64,000 nt of DNA from Syntrophomonas sp. DTU018 (GCA_001513155.1 LFSR01000022.1:45133-109132), one strand, 5' to 3'; counted from the first letter of the stretch, positions 17,918 through 27,153 are shown. A program made the numbers and translations. Notes: a model not told the origin generated them from the sequence alone.

Positions 17918-18443
17918 CCTGACAATTGCACGCATCATACTTATACCCATCTTCGTAGTAATATTACTTGTACGCATACCTTATGGTGACTTTATTGCCG
18001 CTCTTATATTTTCAATAGCTGCTTTAACCGACAGCCTGGATGGATATTTGGCGCGCAAGAGAAGGGAAGTGACCAACCTGGGGATTATACTGGATCCCCT
18101 GGCTGACAAATTGCTGGTAACAGCAGCTCTGATAAGCCTGATTGAATTAAACAGAATCCCAGGTTGGACAGCTATAGTCATTTTGGGAAGGGAATTTGCC
18201 GTTACCGGCCTGAGAGCTGTGAAGGCTGAAGCAGGCATAGTAATTCCGGCTAGCTGGATGGGAAAACTAAAGACTATTATTCAGATTGCTGCAATAATAA
18301 TGGTGATTCTGGAAAAGAGTTTTCAACAGTTCCTGACCTTTCCCTTGGGATTATGGATGCTGTATCTGGCTGTAGCTGTTACGGTGGTATCAGGGGTGGA
18401 ATACTTTTACCGGTATAAAATTGAAGAATCTGCCCTTAAATAA
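17901..18443 (+). CDS. pgsA: CDP-diacylglycerol-glycerol-3-phosphate 3-phosphatidyltransferase
   Basis: PgsA makes phosphatidylglycerol phosphate, the committed step to phosphatidylglycerol, in the cytoplasmic membrane. The 180-residue protein has several membrane helices and the complete CDP-alcohol phosphatidyltransferase motif: DSLDGYLARKRRE, then NLGIILDPLADK, fitting D-x2-D-G-x2-A-R-x8-9-G-x3-D-x3-D. It overlaps rimO at the start. Synteny with ymfM and cinA supports the name. Confidence 0.95.
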   Translation: MNLPNSLTIARIILIPIFVVILLVRIPYGDFIAALIFSIAALTDSLDGYLARKRREVTNLGIILDPLADKLLVTAALISLIELNRIPGWTAIVILGREFAVTGLRAVKAEAGIVIPASWMGKLKTIIQIAAIIMVILEKSFQQFLTFPLGLWMLYLAVAVTVVSGVEYFYRYKIEESALK

Positions 18444-18484
18444 ATTCATAAAAGAAAAACCATGTTGTATGACGATGCATCTTC

Positions 18485-18522
18485 AATGCCACAAGGATAG
18501 ATTTCATCTTTGTGGCATTTCC
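18485..18522 (+). terminator. Hairpin after pgsA
   Basis: AATGCCACAA (18485-18494) pairs perfectly with TTGTGGCATT (18510-18519) across a loop that can pair a little further. The T tail is short, so termination may be incomplete. Confidence 0.6.
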
Positions 18523-18555
18523 ATATATTGCGGGCAGGCAGTTCGTGATCAGGCA

Positions 18556-18564
18556 TGTTATAAT
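18556..18564 (+). promoter_or_regulatory. Extended -10 promoter
   Basis: TGTTATAAT is a perfect extended -10 (TG, one base, TATAAT) 24 bases before the next start codon. No good -35 is found at the proper spacing, as is common for extended -10 promoters. Confidence 0.55.
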
Positions 18565-18587
18565 GTTGGTTGCGCAAAGGGGGAAAA

Positions 18588-19130
18588 ATGATGAAAATTG
18601 ACGAATTGCGTATAGCTGTGGTCCTGCTTGCCATGATCCTTACGGTAGTCGCTTTATTTGGCGGTTACAAGGTTTATAACGTTTATGGAGTGGAGAAACC
18701 GGTTAAAGAACAGTTGTCTGCTCTGCCGCCAGTTTCCTTAGTTTCCATTGACAAAAATAAGAATGGCTATGATATAGAAGTCCAACTGGGAGCAGTGGAA
18801 AATTTGCAGTCAGCTTATACCGGTATTGAAAATGTGTTGAATCAGCGCTTTGATAATGGCGATTATAAACTGCACATTATTGATAACCGCAATGAAAAAT
18901 TGGAATTGTTTTACCTGCAGATTCAGCCAGCGGTACAACAAACCGCAGCCAAAAGTGAGTTTGTCTGGTTGGATGGCTACTTAGACGCGAAATGCAGGGA
19001 AATGGGCTTGAAACATAATCTCATGATAGATGAGAAAAACATTTATGTGCATATCAGTGACGGCCCCTATAACCTTTACGACATCGTAGCCAGGCCGGCG
19101 GTTGGCATCTCAGCAGGGAATAATTCATAG
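18588..19130 (+). CDS. Single-pass membrane protein, putative partner of the FtsH paralogue
   Basis: I do not recognise a named family. The 180-residue protein has one membrane helix (about residues 10-28, AVVLLAMILTVVALFGG) near the N-terminus; the rest is a soluble alpha/beta region presumably outside the cell. There is no lipobox. The start is ATG 18588 (or 18591) behind AAAGGGGG. It has its own promoter and ends 14 bases before the FtsH-like gene, so the pair is one operon. Because the FtsH paralogue lacks an extracytoplasmic domain, this protein could supply one or act as an adaptor; that is inference. Confidence 0.65.
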   Translation: MMKIDELRIAVVLLAMILTVVALFGGYKVYNVYGVEKPVKEQLSALPPVSLVSIDKNKNGYDIEVQLGAVENLQSAYTGIENVLNQRFDNGDYKLHIIDNRNEKLELFYLQIQPAVQQTAAKSEFVWLDGYLDAKCREMGLKHNLMIDEKNIYVHISDGPYNLYDIVARPAVGISAGNNS

Positions 19131-19144
19131 CAGGGGGGAGTCAG

Positions 19145-20617
19145 GTGAAGGAGATATATATTGGTGCTGGGGTAGGGTTATTCATATTCCTGGCAGTAAT
19201 AGGTTTCAATGTTGTTCCATTAGCAATAATTGTCTTGGTAATGGGCGGATTCATATATTTTATGCAGACCCAGGGGCAAATAAAGTTTAATGAGGTTAGC
19301 CGCAAGGCCAAAAGCCAGCATACCATTAGTTTTGAAGATATAGGCGGACAGGATTCTGCCATTAATGAACTTAAGGAGGCCCTTGAATTTCTTATTAAGC
19401 CGGATCTCATTCAGCGCATGGGTATCAGACCATTAAAGGGTATTTTACTGGTGGGACCTCCGGGAACCGGCAAGACTTTGCTGGCCAGAGCAGCGGCAGC
19501 CTATACAAGTTCGGTATTTATAGCCGCCAGTGGTTCGGAGTTTATTGAGATGTATGCCGGGGTAGGTGCCAAACGGATCAGGCAGTTGTTTCTCGAAGCC
19601 CGCAAAAAAGCTGCCCGGGAAAATAGCCGCAGTGCCATCATATTTATCGATGAATTGGATGTTTTGGGTGCCAAACGCGGCAAACACAGCGGACACCTTG
19701 AATACGATCAAACCTTAAATCAGTTGCTGGTAGAAATGGATGGCATAACCCCGGACGAAGATCCGCGCATACTGCTGGTAGGTGCAACCAACCGTGCCGA
19801 CCTGCTTGATCCGGCATTATTGCGCCCGGGACGTTTTGATCGTCAGGTTCAGGTAGGTTTGCCTGATAAAGAAGGCCGGCGCCGCATACTGTCTATTCAT
19901 ACCCGCAACAAGCCCCTGAGTTCGGAAGAGGTTCTCGATCAGATTGCTGCGGCTACTTTTGGATTTTCAGGCGCTCATCTGGAAAGCCTGGCCAATGAAG
20001 CTGCCATTTTGGCTATGCGAGCCAATTCTCCGGTAATAGAAGCAGTTCATTTTACAGAAGCTATTGATAAAGTACTTTTGGGAGAAAAGGAAAGCCGCAG
20101 GCCGAACAGTTACGAAATTGAAAGAGTCAGCTACCATGAAGGGGGCCATGCTCTGGTAAGTGAAATGGTTAATCCCGGTTCAGTAGCTTCTCTTTCCATC
20201 ATTCCCCGGGGCGGAGCTTTGGGCTTTATGCGGAAATCCTCTCATGATGACCAGTATTTATACACCCGGCCGGAACTGGAAAAGCAGATTATGGTTACCC
20301 TGGCCGGTGCAATTGCGGAAGAACTGATCTATGGTGACAGGAGCACCGGGGCCCGCAACGATTTTGAACAAGCCTGGCGGACTGCCCGGGAAATTGTGCA
20401 ATCCGGGTTGTCGAGTCTGGGAGTGGTTAATATTGAGGATGTACCTGATCCGGTATTGTATGAGGAGTGCCGGAAGATAATTAATGAAATGGAGAGCCAG
20501 ACCCGCCGGCTTTTGTCTGAAAATTTGCCCCTGCTTGAGAAAATAGCGTCTGTATTGATGGAGGAAGAGTCTATCGACCAACAGCGTTTTCAGGGTTTGG
20601 TGCAAAAAGCGTCCTGA
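19145..20617 (+). CDS. FtsH-like membrane AAA+ metalloprotease, short form
   Basis: The 490-residue protein combines an AAA+ domain and an M41 protease. Two closely spaced membrane helices occupy residues 4-40, with almost no loop between them, unlike true FtsH with its domain of roughly 70 residues outside. Walker A GPPGTGKT is at 104-111, Walker B IIFIDE ends at 170, the pore loop is EMYAGVG (Tyr-Ala for the usual Phe-Val), and the SRH is RPGRFDRQ. The zinc motif is HEGGH (331-335); HExxH is intact. The third-ligand region is TGARNDFEQAW. It should be an active protease. GTG start after GGGGGGAG. Probably a paralogue of the housekeeping FtsH, with unknown substrates. Confidence 0.85.
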   Translation: MKEIYIGAGVGLFIFLAVIGFNVVPLAIIVLVMGGFIYFMQTQGQIKFNEVSRKAKSQHTISFEDIGGQDSAINELKEALEFLIKPDLIQRMGIRPLKGILLVGPPGTGKTLLARAAAAYTSSVFIAASGSEFIEMYAGVGAKRIRQLFLEARKKAARENSRSAIIFIDELDVLGAKRGKHSGHLEYDQTLNQLLVEMDGITPDEDPRILLVGATNRADLLDPALLRPGRFDRQVQVGLPDKEGRRRILSIHTRNKPLSSEEVLDQIAAATFGFSGAHLESLANEAAILAMRANSPVIEAVHFTEAIDKVLLGEKESRRPNSYEIERVSYHEGGHALVSEMVNPGSVASLSIIPRGGALGFMRKSSHDDQYLYTRPELEKQIMVTLAGAIAEELIYGDRSTGARNDFEQAWRTAREIVQSGLSSLGVVNIEDVPDPVLYEECRKIINEMESQTRRLLSENLPLLEKIASVLMEEESIDQQRFQGLVQKAS

Positions 20618-20672
20618 GATCTTATGCTGGGAACACAATTGCCGAACAAAACTATGCTGTAGTAATACTGTT

Positions 20673-20698
20673 AACACCGGCTTAGCCCGGTGTTTTTT
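20673..20698 (+). terminator. Terminator after the FtsH-like gene
   Basis: AACACCGG and CCGGTGTT form a perfect 8-bp stem with a six-base loop, followed by TTTTTT. Confidence 0.9.
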
Positions 20699-20767
20699 AT
20701 TCGGAGGATATGAGAGGATAATAAAATGTTTATAATAAAATAGATCAAGCAAAAAGGGGCTGAGGCA

Positions 20768-22012
20768 ATGGTCAAGGCATATCTTATATCTACCGGAACT
20801 GAACTGCTGTTGGGTACCACCCTGGATACCAATTCAGTTTTTTTGTCTAGAAAACTGGCGGAAATTGGTGTTAAAGTAATTGGCAAGAGTGTAGTTGGTG
20901 ACAATCCGGATTCCATAGCGACAGCTATAAGAACAGGTCTGGCCAGCGCTGACTTGGTTATAACCACTGGAGGGTTAGGTCCCACCCGGGATGATCTCAC
21001 TAAAGAGATAGCCTGTGAAGTAGCAGGTGCAGAAATGAAGTTGATAAAGGAAGAAGAGGAAAGACTGCGGGATTATTTCCGGCGCCGGCATCGTCCCATG
21101 CCGGAAATAAACCTTAAACAAGCCATGTTTCCCGAACAGGCTACTGTTATCCCTAACTCCCTGGGAACTGCTCCGGGCATGTTTTTGCCCCTTGATAATA
21201 ACCAAGTTATCATCTGCTTGCCCGGACCTCCCCGGGAAGCAGAACCGATGTATGAGAATTATGTAAAAGACCTGCTTATCAAAACTTATCAACTTACCGA
21301 TTCTCCCTCAGCCAGCAGAATAATTCGGATATTTGGCCCTGGAGAATCCCAGGTGGAGGAAATGCTGCAGGAAATTATGGATAAAGCCCGTAATTATAAT
21401 CTAGCCTTGCTGGCTAGCGAGGGCGAAATTATTGTGCGGGTAACCGCAGAAGGCCAAAACCAGAACGAAAGTCTGGATATACTAAGCAAAGTTACCGAGC
21501 AGATTAACCAGATCATGGGGAAAAGCGTTTTCGGCTACGATGATGATACTCTGAGTTCTGTAGTGGCTAAATTATTATGCAATCGCGGCCGGAGTGTATC
21601 AGTAGCTGAATCCTGTACCGGAGGATTACTGGGCAAAATGCTCACCGATATTCCCGGCAGTTCCAGGTATTTTTGGGGTGGGGTTCTAACCTATTCCAAT
21701 GAGGCTAAACAGAAACTTCTGGGAGTAAAAGAGGAAACCTTGCAAAAATACGGAGCAGTCAGCCGGGAAACTGCCTTGGAAATGGCCTGGGGAGTTAAGA
21801 GGTTATCGGGAACCGATTTAGGGGTTTCTATAACCGGCATAGCAGGACCCGAAGGGGGCAGCAAAGAAAAGCCAGTTGGTCTGGTTTATATGGCCGTAGT
21901 TGGTGATAACCTGGAACAAGTACGGGAAATGCATTTTGTAGGTAATCGGGCTGCAATTAGAACTTTATCAGCCAAATCGGCCCTTGATTTACTGCGACTA
22001 CAACTTTTGTAA
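20768..22012 (+). CDS. cinA: CinA, competence/damage protein with nicotinamide-nucleotide amidase domain
   Basis: The 414-residue, two-domain CinA has an N-terminal MoaB/MoeA-like domain with STGTELLLGTTLDTNS and ITTGGLGPTRDDLTKE. The C-terminal domain is the NMN deamidase type, with SVAESCTGGLLGKMLTDIPG and SITGIAGPEGG. It recycles nicotinamide mononucleotide and is often cotranscribed with recA. The ATG follows a GGGGCTGAGG site. ThpR starts 12 bases after its stop. Confidence 0.95.
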   Translation: MVKAYLISTGTELLLGTTLDTNSVFLSRKLAEIGVKVIGKSVVGDNPDSIATAIRTGLASADLVITTGGLGPTRDDLTKEIACEVAGAEMKLIKEEEERLRDYFRRRHRPMPEINLKQAMFPEQATVIPNSLGTAPGMFLPLDNNQVIICLPGPPREAEPMYENYVKDLLIKTYQLTDSPSASRIIRIFGPGESQVEEMLQEIMDKARNYNLALLASEGEIIVRVTAEGQNQNESLDILSKVTEQINQIMGKSVFGYDDDTLSSVVAKLLCNRGRSVSVAESCTGGLLGKMLTDIPGSSRYFWGGVLTYSNEAKQKLLGVKEETLQKYGAVSRETALEMAWGVKRLSGTDLGVSITGIAGPEGGSKEKPVGLVYMAVVGDNLEQVREMHFVGNRAAIRTLSAKSALDLLRLQLL

Positions 22013-22024
22013 GGAGTATTGATC

Positions 22025-22582
22025 ATGCGCCTTTTTACTGCCATTCCGGTTCCCGATCACATAAAAACATACAGCAGTACCATTCGCCAGGAATTGGAAG
22101 AAATCAATTCTGATGTTAAATGGGTGGAAGAAGAGAATTACCATTTAACCTTAAAATTTTTAGGGGATGTAGCAGAGGACTTGCTGGAACCCCTGTGTGA
22201 TTTTTTGGAACGGGCCGCGGTTTCCAGCACATCTTTTAAGCTGCGGCTGCAGGGCATGGGGGTTTACCCTAATCGCCGGCGTCCCCGAGTAATATGGATA
22301 GGGATCTCTGGAGAAATGGAAAAAGCCCTGTTTTTGGGGGAACGGGTTGATGCTTACTTATCTGCTTTGGGTTTTGAACCAGAAACCAGGCGTGATTACC
22401 ATCTTACTCTGGGGAGAATCCGTTCCGAACGCAATCTGGATGAATTGGTTGCCAAAGTATACCAGCGAGGAGCATCTATACAGACGGATTATTTTTGGGT
22501 AACAGAATTTTACTTAATGGAAAGCCAGCTTACTTCTCATGGCCCGATTTATACTGTCAAAAGGAAATTTACTTTGGATTAG
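22025..22582 (+). CDS. thpR: RNA 2',3'-cyclic phosphodiesterase
   Basis: ThpR belongs to the 2H phosphoesterase superfamily and opens 2',3'-cyclic phosphates on RNA ends. The 185-residue protein has both H-x-T-x motifs, YHLTLKFLGD and YHLTLGRIR, the expected spacing apart. The start is ATG 22025, 8 bases after AAGGAG, which overlaps the cinA stop codon. It lies between cinA and recA and ends 8 bases before the recA -35 box. Confidence 0.92.
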   Translation: MRLFTAIPVPDHIKTYSSTIRQELEEINSDVKWVEEENYHLTLKFLGDVAEDLLEPLCDFLERAAVSSTSFKLRLQGMGVYPNRRRPRVIWIGISGEMEKALFLGERVDAYLSALGFEPETRRDYHLTLGRIRSERNLDELVAKVYQRGASIQTDYFWVTEFYLMESQLTSHGPIYTVKRKFTLD

Positions 22583-22590
22583 CAGGGGAG

Positions 22591-22619
22591 TTGACAGAAA
22601 AGACCAATACTCTTATAAT
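22591..22619 (+). promoter_or_regulatory. Consensus sigma-A promoter of recA
   Basis: TTGACA (22591-22596) and TATAAT (22614-22619) are both perfect consensus with a 17-base spacer. Such strength needs repression, which the adjacent LexA box supplies. Confidence 0.9.
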
Positions 22620-22628
22620 TTACCCAGG

Positions 22629-22642
22629 CGAACATATGTTTG
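22629..22642 (+). promoter_or_regulatory. LexA (SOS) box of recA
   Basis: CGAACATATGTTTG is a perfect palindrome-type match to the Gram-positive SOS consensus CGAAC-RNRY-GTTYG. It starts 10 bases after the -10 box, so LexA bound there would cover the initially transcribed region. Confidence 0.92.
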
Positions 22643-22655
22643 AGGAGGGGAGCTC

Positions 22656-23684
22656 GTGGAATTCGTGGAGAATCCTGGTAAACAAGAAGCCCTCAATAAC
22701 GCTATTAGAAATATTGAAAAACAATTTGGCAAAGGCTCAATAATGAGATTAGGCGAGGCAGCAGCAATGAATGTGGAAGTTATTTCTACCGGCTGTCTGT
22801 CTTTGGACTTAGCCTTGGGAGTAGGGGGCATTCCCAGAGGAAGAGTAATCGAGATATTCGGTCCCGAATCTTCAGGAAAAACTACCGTGGCACTAAGCTG
22901 CATCGCTCAAGCTCAGAAAGAAGGAGGCATGGCAGCATTTATTGATGCGGAACATGCTTTGGATCCTCTCTATGCCAAACGATTGGGCGTAGATATCAAT
23001 AATTTGTTGGTTTCACAGCCTGATTGCGGAGAACAAGCTCTGGAAATTGCTGAGGCTTTAGTGCGCAGCGGCGCTATTGATGTGGTGGTTATAGATTCAG
23101 TAGCTGCCTTAGTACCCAAGGCAGAGCTGGATGGAGAAATGGGAGATATTCATGTGGGATTGCAGGCCCGGTTAATGTCCCAAGCTTTGCGCAAGCTGAC
23201 CGCTCACATCAGTAAATCCAGAGCCTGTGCAATTTTTATTAATCAGATACGGGAAAAGGTCGGAGTAGTTTATGGCAGCAACGAAGTTACCACCGGCGGA
23301 AGGGCACTGAAATTTTATTCTTCTATCCGCATTGAGGTTCGCAAAGGAGATCCAATAAAACAGGGGACCGAGACTATAGGAAACCGCACCAAAGTAAAAA
23401 TAGTTAAAAACAAAGTGGCCCCTCCTTTCAAGACGGCTGAATTTGATATTATGTTTGGAACTGGTATTTCCCGTGAGGGAGATCTGTTGGATATAGCTGC
23501 CGATTTGGATATCATTCAGAAGAGCGGTTCCTGGTTTGCTTACCAGGGCGAAAGGCTGGGACAGGGCAGAGAGAATGTGAAAGAGTATTTCAAGAATAAT
23601 CCGGAAATATTTGCTCAGATTGAGAAACAGGTTAGGGAAGCAGTCCTGCAGAAGAATGCCCAGCCCAGTAATGACCTAGCTTGA
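22656..23684 (+). CDS. recA: Recombinase RecA
   Basis: RecA forms filaments on single-stranded DNA, drives strand exchange and stimulates LexA cleavage. The 342-residue length is normal. Walker A GPESSGKT is at residues 69-76. [16 protein letters not shown], the [15 protein letters not shown] region and [12 protein letters not shown] are all canonical. The GTG start follows GAGGGGAG. The promoter, SOS box and gene are compact, so it is autonomously transcribed and damage-inducible. Confidence 0.98.
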   Translation: MEFVENPGKQEALNNAIRNIEKQFGKGSIMRLGEAAAMNVEVISTGCLSLDLALGVGGIPRGRVIEIFGPESSGKTTVALSCIAQAQKEGGMAAFIDAEHALDPLYAKRLGVDINNLLVSQPDCGEQALEIAEALVRSGAIDVVVIDSVAALVPKAELDGEMGDIHVGLQARLMSQALRKLTAHISKSRACAIFINQIREKVGVVYGSNEVTTGGRALKFYSSIRIEVRKGDPIKQGTETIGNRTKVKIVKNKVAPPFKTAEFDIMFGTGISREGDLLDIAADLDIIQKSGSWFAYQGERLGQGRENVKEYFKNNPEIFAQIEKQVREAVLQKNAQPSNDLA

Positions 23685-23787
23685 CAATTATCCTGGGTTA
23701 TTAATAAAATCTATATAAGCTCAGTAAAGGAAGTCTCTAAAAGACTTGAACATATAGAATCGATGGTGTCTGTTGTTAAGTAATGTT

Positions 23788-23814
23788 ACCTCAATATCTA
23801 TATAATATTGAGGT
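23788..23814. promoter_or_regulatory. Perfect 10-bp inverted repeat
   Basis: ACCTCAATAT and ATATTGAGGT flank a seven-base centre containing TATATA. There is no T run after it, so it is not a normal terminator. It may be an operator or RNA hairpin. Confidence 0.5.
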
Positions 23815-23962
23815 GAAGACATAGATTCATGGTTCAGGTTGTGTAAGGCAGTTTGTCTACCTGGCTGTAGGATGTGATATTCAATTACACTAATAACTTG
23901 AAATTAAAGGCATTTCTTAACAGGTAGTAAATTTTAGGCCTTACGGGAGTCTTCTGGTTAAT

Positions 23963-23987
23963 ACCGAGCGATTAGCTCGGTTTTTTT
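23963..23987 (+). terminator. Terminator between recA and rny
   Basis: ACCGAGC and GCTCGGT form a perfect stem with loop GATTA, followed by seven T residues. It ends 280 bases after recA. Confidence 0.9.
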
Positions 23988-24055
23988 ATGATTAATATCT
24001 GGTGTAAAGATGTATTAATTCAATTTCATCATTAATAAGTAAGGAGGTGAACCAG

Positions 24056-25597
24056 ATGAATACCCTGGGAACCTTTCTCGTGATTCTCTTATCTCTTGCG
24101 GTTGGAGCTGCTGCAGGTTACTATGGCAGACGGCTCATAGCAGAAAGCCGTATTAGAGGAGCAGAAGAAGAAGCCAGCAGGATTTTGGAAGAAGCTATCA
24201 AAGAAGCTGAAGCCAAGAAGAAAGAAGCCTTACTGGAGGCTAAAGAAGAAATTCATCGTAGTCGTCAGGAAGCAGAAAAGGACATTCGCGATCGACGCCG
24301 CGAACTGGACCGCATGGAGAGAAGAATACTCCAAAAAGAAGAAATTCTTGATAGAAAGACAGAAAGCATTGAGAAAAAAGACCAGTCCTTGCGGGAAAAG
24401 GAAAAGGAAATTGAAAAGACTCAACAGGATTTGCAGCTCATACTTACCCAACAATTAAAGGAACTGGAAAGACTTTCAGGACTTACTTCTGAAGAAGCCA
24501 AAGAACTGTTGCTTGCCAATGTGGAGCAGCAGATACGCCAGGAAACAGCAGTAATGATCAAAAACCTGGAAACTGAAGCCCGGGAGGAAGCAGAGAAACG
24601 AGCCAAAAACATAATAACCCTGGCAATTCAGAAATGTGCTGCTGATGTGGTGTCTGAAGCCACTGTCTCTGTGGTAGCACTGCCTAACGATGAAATGAAG
24701 GGCCGTATCATCGGCCGGGAAGGAAGAAATATAAGAACCTTTGAAACTTTAACCGGAGTAGACCTTATAATTGATGATACTCCGGAAGCAGTTATTTTAT
24801 CCTCCTTCGATCCTATTCGAAGAGAGATTGCACGGGTAGCACTGGAAAATCTTATCGCTGATGGACGTATTCACCCTGCTCGCATTGAAGAGATGGTAGA
24901 TAAAGCCCAGAAAGAAATTGAGCAAGAAATTCGTGAAGTAGGTGAACAAGCTGCCTTTGAGGTAGGCGTTCACAATCTGCATCCGGAATTGATCAAGTTA
25001 TTAGGCAGACTCAAGTACCGTACCAGTTATGGACAGAATGTATTGAAACATTCCATTGAGGTAGCCCATCTAGCCGGAATTATGGCTGCTGAATTGGATG
25101 TTGACATAGCTGTGGCTAAACGGGCTGGGTTGCTCCATGATATCGGAAAGGCCGTTGACCATGAAATTAGCGGACCGCACATTGAAATAGGCGTAGATCT
25201 AGCCAAAAAGTTCCGTGAAAGCAAGGAAGTTATTCATGCCATTGCTGCCCATCATGGAGATGTAGAACCCGAATCCATTGAAGCCGTTCTGGTGCAGGCG
25301 GCTGATGCTATTTCTGCTTCTCGTCCGGGTGCACGGCGGGAAACTCTGGAAGCGTATATCAAACGACTGGAAAAACTAGAAGCTCTGGCTGATTCTTTTG
25401 CTGGCGTCGAACGCTCCTATGCGATACAAGCGGGTCGCGAAGTCCGTATAATTGTAAAACCTGACGATATAGATGACTTAGCCGCTATCACCCTGTGCCG
25501 GGATATTGCCCGTAAAGTTGAGAATGATTTGGAATATCCTGGTCAGATTAAGGTAGTGGTAATCCGGGAAACTCGTTCTGTAGAATATGCTAAATAA
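24056..25597 (+). CDS. rny: Ribonuclease Y
   Basis: RNase Y is the membrane-bound endoribonuclease that starts mRNA decay in many Firmicutes. The 513-residue protein has an N-terminal membrane helix ([19 protein letters not shown]). A long Glu/Lys/Arg-rich coiled coil follows, to about residue 200, then a KH domain ([15 protein letters not shown]). The HD domain has [12 protein letters not shown] and [13 protein letters not shown]. The ATG at 24056 sits 8 bases after AAGGAGG; the GTG at 24047 overlaps that site. In B. subtilis the gene likewise follows recA and precedes ymdB. Confidence 0.96.
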   Translation: MNTLGTFLVILLSLAVGAAAGYYGRRLIAESRIRGAEEEASRILEEAIKEAEAKKKEALLEAKEEIHRSRQEAEKDIRDRRRELDRMERRILQKEEILDRKTESIEKKDQSLREKEKEIEKTQQDLQLILTQQLKELERLSGLTSEEAKELLLANVEQQIRQETAVMIKNLETEAREEAEKRAKNIITLAIQKCAADVVSEATVSVVALPNDEMKGRIIGREGRNIRTFETLTGVDLIIDDTPEAVILSSFDPIRREIARVALENLIADGRIHPARIEEMVDKAQKEIEQEIREVGEQAAFEVGVHNLHPELIKLLGRLKYRTSYGQNVLKHSIEVAHLAGIMAAELDVDIAVAKRAGLLHDIGKAVDHEISGPHIEIGVDLAKKFRESKEVIHAIAAHHGDVEPESIEAVLVQAADAISASRPGARRETLEAYIKRLEKLEALADSFAGVERSYAIQAGREVRIIVKPDDIDDLAAITLCRDIARKVENDLEYPGQIKVVVIRETRSVEYAK

Positions 25598-25621
25598 ATG
25601 AGCATAGAGTACAGGCACCAG

Positions 25622-25651
25622 AAACAGGGCTAAGCAAATTAGCCCTGTTTT
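25622..25651 (+). terminator. Terminator after rny
   Basis: AAACAGGGCTAA pairs perfectly with TTAGCCCTGTTT across loop GCAAA, ending in TTTT. Confidence 0.88.
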
Positions 25652-25747
25652 GGCATTTCTGTATTATATTACAAGGTCCCTCCAGGAAGGAGTTTAACTG
25701 CCCTTAGCGAAAGGTTTATATTATTTCTTTTTAGGGGATATTTTCAA

Positions 25748-26236
25748 ATGGATTCAAGCAACGGACTGGAATTGTTTATTTCCATTTTGCTGACCTATTC
25801 GGAACTTCACGCGGTACGTTATGATGCAGATAATGATGTTTTAAGCTGGCAAATAGCCGTACAGGAGGATATTACCCCGGACCAGGAGAAGGATTTGCTA
25901 AATCGGTTTGAACAGAGCTGGGCTTTGTATCACAAAATGGCCGGGGTTAAGGCTTCTATATCCCGAGTACATATCCAGAGACTCAGGGAGTTAACATTCC
26001 TCCATTTTGAACGGGATATGAGCACTATGTCCGTAGAGGAAATAGGTTTATTGCTGGATCTGACCCGTGACATTATTTCCAATCGCATTCTGTATGATAC
26101 CGGTGACTTCATTAATGAAAAGCCCATTAAGGATACGGTAAAACAAAACCTGCTGCGGCGCATAAGTAAAAGTGAAAATAAACATCAGTTTTTTGCTTTT
26201 CGTAAGCAGGGGAAGGTGTTGGTTTTTCAAAAATAA
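25748..26236 (+). CDS. Protein of unknown function (162 aa)
   Basis: I do not recognise the family. The 162-residue protein is soluble and highly charged, with predicted helices, no cysteine and no membrane segment. A block near residues 80-120 reads RLRELTFLHFERD and EEIGLLLDLTRDIIS. The putative ribosome binding site is TAGGGG, 9 bases before the ATG. It lies between the rny terminator and ymdB, 21 bases from the latter, so it is probably cotranscribed with ymdB. Codon use resembles its neighbours. Confidence 0.65.
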   Translation: MDSSNGLELFISILLTYSELHAVRYDADNDVLSWQIAVQEDITPDQEKDLLNRFEQSWALYHKMAGVKASISRVHIQRLRELTFLHFERDMSTMSVEEIGLLLDLTRDIISNRILYDTGDFINEKPIKDTVKQNLLRRISKSENKHQFFAFRKQGKVLVFQK

Positions 26237-26257
26237 TTTCGCTGGAGGTATGATGAA

Positions 26258-27040
26258 TTGAATTTACTGGTAATAGGGGATATAGTAGGCAGGCCTGGAC
26301 GGCAAGCTATCCGTGAATTTCTTCCCGATCTGGTACGCCAGTACAATATAGAATTCATCATAGCTAATGCTGAAAATGCTTCCGGAGGCCGAGGGTTAAC
26401 CCGGGAAGTAATGCAGGAATTGCTGGGTGCTGGTATTGATGTGCTTACCATGGGTAATCACGTCTGGGACAATAAAGAAATATTCAGCTTTATCGATGAT
26501 GAGCCCCGGCTGATTCGGCCTGCAAATTATCCCCAGCCCTGTCCGGGACAGGGGTACCATGTTTATCAAGCTGGATTTAATATGAAAATTGCGGTTATAA
26601 ATGTGTCCGGTCGGGTATATATGCCAGCTCTGGATTGCCCTTTTCGAACCGTAGAGCAAATTATCTCCAGCCTTCCGGAAGTTGATTGTATAATTATTGA
26701 TTTCCACGCGGAAGCTACTTCCGAAAAGCAGGCCTTTGCCTATTATTTTGACGGCAGGGCTACTGCGGTGTTAGGCACTCACACCCATATTCAGACTGCT
26801 GACGAGCGCATCTTGCCGGGAGGTACTGCTTATATTACTGATCTGGGAATGACTGGCCCCATAGAATCGGTACTTGGTATGGACCGACATGCTGTAATTG
26901 AAAAATTCTTATCCCAAAGGCCGGTTCGATTAGAAGTAGCCAAGGGACCGTCTCAACTACAAGGTGTGGTACTGGAACTGGATGAAAAAACCCACAGGGT
27001 AACCCAAATAAAAAGGATCTCCTGCAGGAATACAGGGTAA
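26258..27040 (+). CDS. ymdB: YmdB-family metallophosphoesterase
   Basis: The 260-residue calcineurin-like phosphoesterase has LLVIGDIVGRPGR at the start, NAENASGGRG, TMGNHVWDNKE, DFHAEATSEK and GTHTHIQTAD, giving all metal ligands. YmdB hydrolyses cyclic nucleotides (2',3'-cAMP in vitro) and affects motility/biofilm choice in B. subtilis. The start is TTG at 26258, 10 bases after GGAGG. rny-ymdB-spoVS order is conserved with B. subtilis. Confidence 0.94.
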   Translation: MNLLVIGDIVGRPGRQAIREFLPDLVRQYNIEFIIANAENASGGRGLTREVMQELLGAGIDVLTMGNHVWDNKEIFSFIDDEPRLIRPANYPQPCPGQGYHVYQAGFNMKIAVINVSGRVYMPALDCPFRTVEQIISSLPEVDCIIIDFHAEATSEKQAFAYYFDGRATAVLGTHTHIQTADERILPGGTAYITDLGMTGPIESVLGMDRHAVIEKFLSQRPVRLEVAKGPSQLQGVVLELDEKTHRVTQIKRISCRNTG

Positions 27041-27072
27041 TAAGAAAAATTTCCATATCATGGTTAGAAAAA

Positions 27073-27099
27073 GAAGGAATTAGGCTATCTACTGCGAAT
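27073..27099 (+). promoter_or_regulatory. Sigma-H-like promoter of spoVS
   Basis: GAAGGAATT (27073-27081) matches the sigma-H -35 RnAGGAwWW. After 11 bases it is followed by TGCGAAT, matching RnnGAAT except for the first base. spoVS of B. subtilis is known to depend on sigma-H, which supports the reading. Confidence 0.65.
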
Positions 27100-27153
27100 A
27101 TACATTTAGGAGAGCACCTATCTTTTGAACACAATTGAGGGAGGGTTAAACTG

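Larger units (their letters stand above)
23685..24055. other. Intergenic region recA-rny with paired hairpins
   Basis: About 370 bases without a protein gene. A 10-bp hairpin lies at 23788-23814 and a strong terminator at 23963-23987. The stretch between them has no open frame with a ribosome binding site, so a small RNA is possible, but I cannot assign one. Confidence 0.4.
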
